Assembly (NCBI RefSeq): GCF_902809855.1 | Contig: NZ_CADDWJ010000001.1 | Coordinates: forward strand, 1,445,654-1,509,653 | Length of the DNA: 64,000 bases | Reading direction: 5' to 3' | Source of the DNA: Acinetobacter sp. Marseille-Q1618 | GTDB taxonomy: Bacteria > Pseudomonadota > Gammaproteobacteria > Pseudomonadales > Moraxellaceae | Shown here: positions 56,700-64,000 of the stretch, piece after piece | Numbering within the stretch: position 1 is the first letter of the stretch | Layout of the letters: each line of letters begins with the position of its first letter | Position numbers and translations under genes: made by a program | The notes under the pieces: generated by a model | The model's input: the letters and a program-made list of their open reading frames with translations, nothing else | What the model was told of the DNA's origin: nothing | Database searches by the model: none

Positions 56700-57545
56700 T
56701 CAACTTTGGAAATAACGTAAGTCCAGACGACCTTCGTAGACATTTGCTGTTGGACCAGTCATCCAAACCACATCCCCTTCTTTCCATTCGATTTGTAGCT
56801 TACCGCCTGCAAGTTCGATTTCAACATTGTTCGACAATAAGCCACGACGCATACCTGACACAGCCGCAGCACAAGCACCTGTACCACATGCCATAGTTTC
56901 ACCTACGCCTCGTTCAAACACACGCAAACGTGCACGTTTTTCATCAATGATTTGCATAAAACCCGCATTAACACGTTGAGGAAAGCGTATATGTGACTCG
57001 ACTTGAGGACCAATATTGGCTACATCTGCGGTTAAAACATCAGAAACGATAGTCACTGCATGCGGATTACCCATATTCACCACATCAATGGTCAACTTTT
57101 GTTCACCTGCCAAATCAATGTCATACAAAGCATCGGCTTCGTCGGCAATAAATGGAATCTCAGCAGGTAAAAATTTTGGGTAGCCCATATTGACACGCAC
57201 CCAACCATTTGCACCAATTTCAGGCTCAACAATGCCTGCACAGGTTTGTACTTTAAATTTGGTTTTATTGGTCAGTTGACGCTCATGTACAAAACGTGCA
57301 AAACAACGTACACCATTACCACACTGCTCAACCTCAGAACCATCTGCATTAAAAATACGGTATTTAAAATCTACATTTGGAAAGTCAGGTGGTTCAACAA
57401 TTAGAAGTTGATCAAAACCCACCCCAAAATGACGGTCTGCCAAACGGCGGATGGTTGCTGTATCAAAAAAAGCACGTTGGCTAATCAGATCCACCACCAT
57501 GAAATCATTGCCAAGACCATGCATTTTGGTAAATTCTAATAACAT
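56700..57545 (-). CDS. dapF: Diaminopimelate epimerase
   Basis: A 281-aa enzyme that interconverts LL- and meso-diaminopimelate for lysine and peptidoglycan synthesis. The two catalytic cysteines are C75 (EQCGNGVRC) and C220 (MACGTGAC). AAGGAG precedes the start. It lies 13 bp downstream of lysA in a leftward lptM-lysA-dapF operon. Confidence 0.97.
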   Translation of the reverse strand: MLLEFTKMHGLGNDFMVVDLISQRAFFDTATIRRLADRHFGVGFDQLLIVEPPDFPNVDFKYRIFNADGSEVEQCGNGVRCFARFVHERQLTNKTKFKVQTCAGIVEPEIGANGWVRVNMGYPKFLPAEIPFIADEADALYDIDLAGEQKLTIDVVNMGNPHAVTIVSDVLTADVANIGPQVESHIRFPQRVNAGFMQIIDEKRARLRVFERGVGETMACGTGACAAAVSGMRRGLLSNNVEIELAGGKLQIEWKEGDVVWMTGPTANVYEGRLDLRYFQS

Positions 57546-57558
57546 TTACACTGACTCC

Positions 57559-58803
57559 TTAAGGCAATAATTGTTCATTTTCCCACAATGATTCGATCGT
57601 TTCACGTTTGCGAATCAAGTGTGCTTGATCAGCGTCGACCATGACTTCAGCAGCACGACCACGAGTATTGTAGTTTGAACTCATCACAAAACCGTAAGCA
57701 CCTGCGCCCAACACTGCCAAAATATCATTTTCTTGTAAGGCTAAATCACGCTCTTTTCCTAAGAAATCGCCTGTTTCACAAATCGCACCCACGATGTCCC
57801 AAGTTTTCGTTTCGACATCATTACGTGGTGTCACCGCTTGAATGTCCATCCATGCTTGATATAACGATGGACGAATCAAGTCATTCATTGCCGCATCAAT
57901 AATCGCAAAATTACGGTGATTAGTCGGCTTGAGTAAATCTACTTTGGTCAATAACACACCTGCATTGGCAGAAATACTACGACCAGGTTCCATATAAACT
58001 TTTAAGCCTAATTTTTCTAAAGCAGGACGCATTGCATTGGCATATTCAGTGACTGTAGGCGGTGTTTCATCTTTATACGTCACCCCTAGACCACCACCAA
58101 TGTCGATGTGTTTTAAATCAATGCCCAATTGTTTTAACTGCTCAATCATCACAATCACACGATCAAGCGCATCTACAAAAGGCTGTGTTTCAGTCAACTG
58201 CGAACCGATATGACAATCAATTCCCACCACATCCAAATTTGGCAAAGATGCAGCATATTGATAAGTTTCAAAAACTGAATCAGATGGAATCCCAAATTTG
58301 TTTTCTTTTAAACCTGTTGAAATATAAGGATGGGTTTTTGCATCTACATCTGGATTTACACGTAGCGAAATCGGTGCTTTTTTACCTAAATGTGCAGCAA
58401 CTTTTTGGATACGATCAAGTTCAGCATAGGACTCAACATTAAAACAAGCAATGTCCACTTCTAAGGCTTTTTGAATATCAGCTTCTTGTTTACCTAAACC
58501 TGAAAATACGATTTTCGATGGGTCACCATCTGCAGCTAATACACGTGCCAGCTCACCACCAGTCACAATATCAAAGCCTGAACCTAATTTTGCCAATACA
58601 TTCAAAACCGCAAGATTTGAGTTTGACTTCACCGCAAAACAAATTTGATGATCAATAAAGTCAAATGCTTTATCCATCTCCAAATAATGTTTTTCAAAGG
58701 TTGCTTTAGAATAAACATAAAGCGGTGTGCCAAATTGCTGTGCAAGCTGATCTAAAGAACATTGCTCTGCATGCAATACCCCATTAATGCGAGAAAAACT
58801 CAT
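57559..58803 (-). CDS. lysA: Diaminopimelate decarboxylase
   Basis: A 414-aa PLP-dependent fold-type III decarboxylase, making L-lysine from meso-diaminopimelate. The PLP lysine is K59 (FAVKSNSN). HIGSQL, GGGLGV and CETGDFLG motifs follow in the usual order. An AAAGGA ribosome-binding site precedes ATG 58803. Same operon as dapF, which makes its substrate. Confidence 0.97.
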   Translation of the reverse strand: MSFSRINGVLHAEQCSLDQLAQQFGTPLYVYSKATFEKHYLEMDKAFDFIDHQICFAVKSNSNLAVLNVLAKLGSGFDIVTGGELARVLAADGDPSKIVFSGLGKQEADIQKALEVDIACFNVESYAELDRIQKVAAHLGKKAPISLRVNPDVDAKTHPYISTGLKENKFGIPSDSVFETYQYAASLPNLDVVGIDCHIGSQLTETQPFVDALDRVIVMIEQLKQLGIDLKHIDIGGGLGVTYKDETPPTVTEYANAMRPALEKLGLKVYMEPGRSISANAGVLLTKVDLLKPTNHRNFAIIDAAMNDLIRPSLYQAWMDIQAVTPRNDVETKTWDIVGAICETGDFLGKERDLALQENDILAVLGAGAYGFVMSSNYNTRGRAAEVMVDADQAHLIRKRETIESLWENEQLLP

Positions 58804-58833
58804 GAATGTATCCTTTCAATGAAAGCTAAAAAT

Positions 58834-59052
58834 TTAGTTGGTTGTCGCTTGTGATGCAGTTGGAGCATCAAGAGTTTCCACAACTTTTTGTTCAGAAGTC
58901 GTAGTTTTATTGTCTGTATTTGGATAAAGCAAATATTTTGCTCGATTATCATAATTTGGATCATTCGGTAATTGTAAATCACCTGACTGACCACAACCGA
59001 CCAAAACAATAGCCATTGCCATAACACTGATGTAACAAATGACACGACGCAT
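58834..59052 (-). CDS. lptM: LptM/YifL-like small lipoprotein
   Basis: A 72-aa lipoprotein. The start at ATG 59052 gives a signal peptide with lipobox LVGC and lipidated C20, followed by GQSGDLQLP, the C-G-x-x-G-x-L-x-x-P pattern of YifL/LptM, which helps LptD mature in the outer membrane. In E. coli the gene also lies just upstream of dapF. The frame extends 19 codons further upstream but the signal peptide and spacing support the shorter product. Confidence 0.85.
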   Translation of the reverse strand: MRRVICYISVMAMAIVLVGCGQSGDLQLPNDPNYDNRAKYLLYPNTDNKTTTSEQKVVETLDAPTASQATTN

Positions 59053-59144
59053 CTGAAGACCTATCTTTTCAATTTTTAAGCAGTATACCTTGATCATACG
59101 ATTGACCAAAGTATTAAACCGTAAAGCTTAATTTGATAATAAAA

Positions 59145-59171
59145 AAAACGCCAGTGAATCACTGACGTTTT
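59145..59171 (-). terminator. Terminator after the amino acid permease gene
   Basis: A 12-bp stem AAAACGCCAGTG/CACTGACGTTTT with one mismatch and a 3-nt loop. On the minus strand it is followed by a T-run, 26 bp after the cycA-like stop. Confidence 0.8.
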
Positions 59172-59197
59172 CTTATGAGAATCTTTGAAATAGTAAA

Positions 59198-60616
59198 TTA
59201 CTGTTTTTTCTTATAGAAACAGAAATAACCAATTGCCAAAATAATCAACCAAATTGGGCTGACTTTTAAAGCTTCCAAAGTAGTTTCATCTAAAGCAAGG
59301 AAATACACTGTAGCAAGGAAAAATAAAATCACCACCCAACACGTCACGACTCCACCTGGCAGCTTAAAAGTCGATTGTGCATGTAATTCAGGTCTATTTT
59401 TACGGTAGTTAATATAACTCCACATAATAATGATCCAAACACAGATAAATAAAATGGTAGATAAAGTCGTTGCCAAAGTAAATGCCGTAACCTCATCATT
59501 GGTACCTGTTTGCACTTTATAAACAAACTGTACAAATGCACCAATAAAGATACAGATAGAGGAGAAAATCAACGCTTTTGCAGGTACAGAAGCTTTAGAC
59601 AATTTTCCAAATAACTTCGGTGCTTGGCGATCTACCGACAAACCAAACAACATACGGCTGGTTGAGAACACACCACTATTCATAGATGACATTACTGAAG
59701 ATAAAACCACCAAATTCATGATAATCGCAGCGGAAGCAATACCAGCTTGTGAGAAAATATTCACAAATGGGCTTACTTTAGGATTGATTTGATCCCACGG
59801 CGTCACACACATCACCACAAACAATGCCAAGACATAGAAAATAATGATACGAATTGGAATCGAATTAATCGCTTTAGGTAAATTACGTTTCGGGTCTTGG
59901 GTTTCAGCCGCAGTTGTCCCGACTAACTCCACCCCAACAAAAGCGAAAATTGCAATTTGGAAGCCTGCTAAGAAGCCATCCAAACCTTTTGGAAACATCC
60001 CATCATGTGTCCACAAGTTTGAAACACTTGCCACTGTGCCTGATTCACTGACAAATCCAGTAAAGATCATCCATAAACCCACTGCAATAAGCACAATAAT
60101 TGCCGTGATTTTAACCATTGCAAACCAGAACTCCATTTCACCGAACAGTTTTACAGTGACCAAGTTCAGACCCAATACAAACAGTACAGCAACCGTACTG
60201 ATCAGCAGCCCTTCTAAAGGACTAAATGACATTCCACCATTAAAAAACTCTAAGTAGTAAATAATGGCAGATAAATCAGCAATACCAATCGTGACCCAAC
60301 ACAGCCAATATGTCCAACCAACAAAATACCCCGCCCAAGGCCCGATCAGATCAGTGGATAAGTCGATAAAAGATTTGTACTGTAAGTTTGACAGTAGTAA
60401 TTCACCAAGCGCTCGCATGACAAAAAACACCATCAAACCAATGATCATATAAATAAATAAGATCGAAGGTCCTGCAAGGCTAATTGTCTTTCCAGACCCC
60501 ATAAATAACCCTGTCCCAATCGCACCACCAATCGCAATCAATTGTAAATGGCGATTGGATAAGCTCCGTGCCAGCTCCCCATTTTCATGTGAGGATGAAT
60601 AATTTCCGTTTGACAT
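59198..60616 (-). CDS. cycA: D-serine/D-alanine/glycine-type amino acid permease
   Basis: A 472-aa APC-superfamily transporter with about 12 hydrophobic helices. The N-terminal block NRHLQLIAIGGAIGTGLFMG (residues 21-40) and LGELLLSN, LIGPWAGYFVGWTYW and FGEMEFWFAMVKI segments closely resemble E. coli CycA. It imports small neutral D- and L-amino acids with protons. The gene stands alone with a 508-bp upstream region shared with radA. Confidence 0.88.
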   Translation of the reverse strand: MSNGNYSSSHENGELARSLSNRHLQLIAIGGAIGTGLFMGSGKTISLAGPSILFIYMIIGLMVFFVMRALGELLLSNLQYKSFIDLSTDLIGPWAGYFVGWTYWLCWVTIGIADLSAIIYYLEFFNGGMSFSPLEGLLISTVAVLFVLGLNLVTVKLFGEMEFWFAMVKITAIIVLIAVGLWMIFTGFVSESGTVASVSNLWTHDGMFPKGLDGFLAGFQIAIFAFVGVELVGTTAAETQDPKRNLPKAINSIPIRIIIFYVLALFVVMCVTPWDQINPKVSPFVNIFSQAGIASAAIIMNLVVLSSVMSSMNSGVFSTSRMLFGLSVDRQAPKLFGKLSKASVPAKALIFSSICIFIGAFVQFVYKVQTGTNDEVTAFTLATTLSTILFICVWIIIMWSYINYRKNRPELHAQSTFKLPGGVVTCWVVILFFLATVYFLALDETTLEALKVSPIWLIILAIGYFCFYKKKQ

Positions 60617-61124
60617 TTTTTAGATTCATCTTTCGTGTTAATTCGCACAAATTAGCTTAATTCTGCCAAAAAATAAAAATAAATTATGAAACTCACTGCT
60701 TTATTGTGATTGAAATGATTAAAACCATACTCACCCACTACTCTTATTTTTTAAAATATATCAAAGTAAAATAATTAATCACAATAAAAATCAACAACTA
60801 AATTCAAACCAACTTATTTAAATTTAAAAATATAAAATGACTGATCCGTTTATTAAATCTATGTTAAAAAAGAAATCATTGGAAAAAACAATATGTCGCT
60901 GTATAGCATTTCATCAACATCGCAGCATATTGGACGATCATAGATTTCGCTTCAATTCAAATGATCACGCATAAATTTAACCTGTTATTTACACTGATCT
61001 TACATAAAAGTCCTTTTTATATGCTTTGCACGACTCAAATAGTCGCTCTTTTTGTCTGTACGCTGCTGCTGCCAAGAAAATTATTGTATAGTCAAAATAA
61101 TGTTTAGGTATTTATGAAATTACT
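60617..61124. other. 508-bp divergent intergenic region
   Basis: AT-rich region between cycA (leftward) and radA (rightward). No ORF, RNA gene or strong hairpin is convincing. It must contain both promoters. Confidence 0.4.
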
Positions 61125-62513
61125 ATGGCTAAAGTGAAAACTGTTTATCGTTGTCAGCAATGTGGTACTGATCATCCCAAATGGGCAGGTCAATGTTCTG
61201 ATTGTGGCGAGTGGAACAGTCTTACTGAAGTTCGTATTGAGCCTGTGGTGAGCCATCGTGCTAAACCAATGGGCGGAGGCTATGCAGGACAAGCTGCTAA
61301 TGTCACCACTTTAAATAAAGTTGCAGTGTCAACCGAAACACGCCTTGCGACAGGTATTGGAGAATTTGACCGTGTACTCGGTGGTGGTTTGGTTACAGGT
61401 TCAGTGGTTTTAATTGGCGGTGATCCCGGCATTGGTAAATCAACCATTTTGCTGCAAACTGCTACACATATGGCAGCAGCCAACAGCTCTGCCCTGTATG
61501 TCACAGGTGAAGAATCACTTTCTCAAGTTGCTTTACGTGCCAATCGTTTAGACTTACCTACCGATAAACTTCAAGTCATGGCTGAAACTTGCGTAGAACG
61601 TATTTGTGAAACATTGGCTCAACTGCGCCCCTCCGTTGCCATTTTAGACTCCATCCAAACCTTATATACTGAAACCTTACAATCAGCACCCGGTGGTGTT
61701 TCACAAATCCGTGAGTCTGCGGCACTCTTGACCCGTTTTGCCAAAAATAGTGGCACTGCGTTATTTATTGTGGGTCATGTTACCAAAGAAGGTTCTCTTG
61801 CAGGTCCTCGTGTTTTAGAACACATGGTAGATTGTGTTTTGTATTTTGAAGGTCAATCTGACTCACGCTATCGTATGATTCGTGCAGTTAAAAACCGTTT
61901 TGGTGCGGTGAATGAGCTTGGTGTCTTTGGCATGACCGACAAAGGACTCAAAGAGGTTGCCAACCCATCTGCGATATTTTTAAGCCGATATGATGAAGCC
62001 ATTCCGGGCTCAGTAGTGATGATCAGCCGTGAAGGCACACGTCCACTTTTGGTCGAAGTCCAAGCCTTAGTCGATGATGCGCATGGGCAACCTCGTCGGG
62101 TTGCTTTAGGCTTAGAACAAAACCGCTTAAATATGTTATTGGCTGTCATGCATCGACATGGTGGTGTGCAAACCTCAGGACAAGATGTGTATGTGAATGT
62201 GGTCGGTGGTCTAAAAATTACAGAAACAGGTTCAGATTTGGCCGTGCTATTGGCCTGTGCTTCCAGCTTACGTTCCAAAGCACTGCCACAACAACTTGCC
62301 GTCTTTGGTGAGGTGGGATTATCAGGAGAAATCCGCCCTGTTCCCAATGGTCAAGAACGTTTAAAAGAAGCCATTAAGCATGGTTTTAAATACATCATTG
62401 TGCCACGTGGCAATACACCACAAAAACCCATTGCAGGCGTACAAATCATCGCAGTGGCACGCTTACATGAAGCATTAACCGAAGCGATTCAGCTCAGTGA
62501 TGAGCATGTTTAA
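61125..62513 (+). CDS. radA: DNA repair protein RadA
   Basis: A 462-aa RecA-related DnaB-like branch-migration helicase. An N-terminal zinc finger uses C10, C13, C24 and C27. Walker A GGDPGIGKST is at 98-107, the RadA-specific KNRFG motif follows near residue 255, and the Lon-like C-terminal domain (residues ~285-455) ends the protein. It acts in recombinational repair. Length is normal. Confidence 0.97.
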   Translation: MAKVKTVYRCQQCGTDHPKWAGQCSDCGEWNSLTEVRIEPVVSHRAKPMGGGYAGQAANVTTLNKVAVSTETRLATGIGEFDRVLGGGLVTGSVVLIGGDPGIGKSTILLQTATHMAAANSSALYVTGEESLSQVALRANRLDLPTDKLQVMAETCVERICETLAQLRPSVAILDSIQTLYTETLQSAPGGVSQIRESAALLTRFAKNSGTALFIVGHVTKEGSLAGPRVLEHMVDCVLYFEGQSDSRYRMIRAVKNRFGAVNELGVFGMTDKGLKEVANPSAIFLSRYDEAIPGSVVMISREGTRPLLVEVQALVDDAHGQPRRVALGLEQNRLNMLLAVMHRHGGVQTSGQDVYVNVVGGLKITETGSDLAVLLACASSLRSKALPQQLAVFGEVGLSGEIRPVPNGQERLKEAIKHGFKYIIVPRGNTPQKPIAGVQIIAVARLHEALTEAIQLSDEHV

Positions 62514-62634
62514 AAAAATCGTAGCTTTTATGTGAATGATTGTACAAAAAACTGGCAAGCATTCTTGAAATTTCACCTAAAAAACGGCATATATAAAATC
62601 TCAATTCACATATTATTTCTTGTAGGAAAATTCA

Positions 62635-63618
62635 ATGGAAGTTCGACAGCGTGGTTTAATGGCAGGTGTATTGATGGCTGCCTTGGTTGCTGCACCCTTA
62701 GCAGAAGCTAAACGTGCAGGTGGCGGTAAAAGTCATGGTATGAGCCGTTCTACAACTTCGAGTCAGTCTTACTCACAACCTCGACAAACTACGCCTGTAC
62801 AACAACCAATGCCTGCGCAAAACAGCCAACAAAAGTCAGGTTCTGGTGTAGGTAAAATGGTTGCTGCTGGTGTTGCAGGTGCAGCAGTCGGTGCTATTGC
62901 AGCCAATGCAATGGCGGATGACAATAACCAAGCACAAACCAATGATGCTGAATTAGCAAAACAACAAGCTGCTGCTGAGCAAGAAGAAAAAGGTGGCATG
63001 CCTAGTTGGATCTGGCTCATTCTAATTGTAGGTGCTGCATTCTTCTTGTTCCGTAAATTCGGTGCAAAAAAAAAATTAGCAGCATCTAATCCTTATGCAC
63101 CAAACAATACAGGACCAAGCACAGCACCATTTGGTCGTTCATCTGCATCACAGACTGGCGATAACACCAATATTTTTGGTCAATCTGTAACGGGTTCTGC
63201 CGCGTCACAAGCGCCATTTGGTGCAGCATCAATGCAAAGTGGTCAGCAATTACCAGATGGTAGTGAACCTGCTGCATTCTTGCGTGTAGCACGCCAACGT
63301 TTTAATCATATTCAGTCAATGAACACTGCAAGTAACATTAGTGAGATTCAACGTTATTTAACGCCTGATCTTTATCAGTCTATGTATAGCGATATCATGG
63401 CAAACCAAGATCAAGACGTTGCTGAGTTTTCTAATTTAAATGCGATGGTGACTGATTCAGCGACAGAAAATGGTCAATATGTCGTCAGCGTTCGTTTTAC
63501 AGGAACCGTTAGCGAAGATTTGAACAGTCAAGCTGTTCCATTTACAGAAATCTGGCACTTTGTAAAACCTGTGGGTTCTACACAAGATTGGCTGGTTGCT
63601 GGGATTCAACAAGCTTGA
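62635..63618 (+). CDS. Tim44-like domain membrane protein
   Basis: A 327-aa exported protein: a signal peptide cleaved after AEA, a Gln/Ser-rich stretch, a Gly/Ala-rich helix (GKMVAAGVAGAAVGAIAANAM), a transmembrane helix near residues 122-138, a low-complexity linker, and a C-terminal Tim44/MRPL45-like domain (about 205-327, ending in FTEIWHFVKP and WLVAGIQ). The function in bacteria is not clear, and assembly at the inner membrane is a guess. The gene stands alone with its own terminator. Confidence 0.85.
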   Translation: MEVRQRGLMAGVLMAALVAAPLAEAKRAGGGKSHGMSRSTTSSQSYSQPRQTTPVQQPMPAQNSQQKSGSGVGKMVAAGVAGAAVGAIAANAMADDNNQAQTNDAELAKQQAAAEQEEKGGMPSWIWLILIVGAAFFLFRKFGAKKKLAASNPYAPNNTGPSTAPFGRSSASQTGDNTNIFGQSVTGSAASQAPFGAASMQSGQQLPDGSEPAAFLRVARQRFNHIQSMNTASNISEIQRYLTPDLYQSMYSDIMANQDQDVAEFSNLNAMVTDSATENGQYVVSVRFTGTVSEDLNSQAVPFTEIWHFVKPVGSTQDWLVAGIQQA

Positions 63619-63660
63619 TAAGCGTCATGTCCTTGCATGAATAAAGCATATCTTGATTTT

Positions 63661-63696
63661 AAAAACCGAGTAATATAATTTGCTCGGTTTTTTATT
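63661..63696 (+). terminator. Rho-independent terminator
   Basis: Stem AAAAACCGAG/CTCGGTTTTT with a 12-nt loop and a T-run. Confidence 0.88.
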
Positions 63697-63819
63697 TATT
63701 GATTTTAGTATATATCGATCTAAACTGAAATAAAAATAAGTCGATTAAAACTATTCTTGAAAATTAACATAATATAAATGGTTTATTTTTGACGGAGTCT
63801 TACATCTAAAATTTATCTT

Positions 63820-63985
63820 TAGGGACTAGCCACTGCGTCTTGCGCTTCGTCAAAATATACTTTGACTTGCTCAGGCTCGACCTACTTTTGTTTCGGCAAA
63901 ATGAGCAGTGAAACTGCGCAAGAAAACCACCTTGCGGAGCGTTGCTCCTCACCACAGAACTCGACAAATACCATAAATTGATTGA
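63820..63985. repeat. GC-richer intergenic element at the window end
   Basis: After the Tim44 gene terminator the composition changes to a GC-richer stretch (CACCTTGCGGAGCGTTGCTCCTCACC near 63930) that stands out from the AT-rich flanks. A CACCTTGCGGA string also occurs in the element at about 1997-2007. It resembles interspersed elements seen in Acinetobacter genomes. No ORF is visible. The element may continue beyond the window. Confidence 0.35.
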
Positions 63986-64000
63986 TGTATTGCAAAAACA

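Noticed and set aside
58804..59198. Lysine riboswitch upstream of lysA
   Set aside because: The upstream sequence is occupied by the lptM coding region and a terminator. No L-box-like structure is visible.
1..64000. CRISPR array or prophage
   Set aside because: No regularly spaced direct repeats, and no integrase, capsid, portal or terminase genes were found on either strand.

Overview
The window looks like chromosomal DNA from an Acinetobacter-type gammaproteobacterium (Moraxellaceae). This is inferred from AT-rich DNA, the gene families, and familiar blocks: lldP-lldR-lldD-dld, ubiC-ubiA, lptM-lysA-dapF, and rpsB-tsf divergent from map. No database search was possible, so the species is not named. 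Most of the window is core metabolism and housekeeping. There are no rRNA genes, transposases, phage genes or CRISPR arrays.

Layout. 1-5.9 kb: beta-oxidation genes (a truncated SDR/MaoC multifunctional protein, an acyl-CoA dehydrogenase, and 2,4-dienoyl-CoA reductase fadH). 6-7.8 kb: tRNA-Ser(TGA) followed by a very AT-rich P-loop ATPase gene broken by a -1 frameshift at a run of seven T. 7.9-13.6 kb: the lactate operon lldP-lldR-lldD-dld, with two perfect LldR-type operators upstream. 13.8-24.6 kb: a DEDD exonuclease, small orphan genes, tRNA-Arg(CCG), a YadGH-type ABC exporter with queF, a diiron-type hydrolase, mltB, an RlpA-like protein and an Mpo1-like protein. 24.6-27.9 kb: azlCD with an AraC regulator, a DUF3465 protein and an acidic orphan. 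28-30.8 kb: tsf, rpsB and map.

31-46.6 kb: an OmpW-like porin, an MFS transporter with a coupled 44-aa membrane peptide, a LysR/pirin pair, a Fur-box-preceded DUF3325-DUF3649-PepSY iron operon, a NitT/TauT-type ABC pair lacking its binding protein, sbmA, a DJ-1/PfpI protein, an SDR and several hypotheticals. 46.9-49.8 kb: valS. 49.9-53.6 kb: an AT-rich accessory island with three overlapping genes (a PD-(D/E)XK/DUF4297-like nuclease, a 100-aa unknown and a HerA-like ATPase), then a repeat and a DUF559 endonuclease-like gene. 53.7-63.6 kb: a lipoprotein alpha/beta hydrolase, ubiA/ubiC, dapF/lysA/lptM, cycA, radA and a Tim44-domain protein.

The most interesting element is the three-gene nuclease/small protein/HerA operon at 51.9-49.9 kb. 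It resembles DUF4297-HerA and SIR2-HerA antiphage systems but carries an extra small middle gene that I cannot assign. The second candidate is the lone split P-loop ATPase just downstream of tRNA-Ser. Two copies of a GGGAGAGG-rich interspersed repeat (about 9.7 and 53.1 kb) and a double-hairpin element (about 1.95 kb) are the other unexplained structures.
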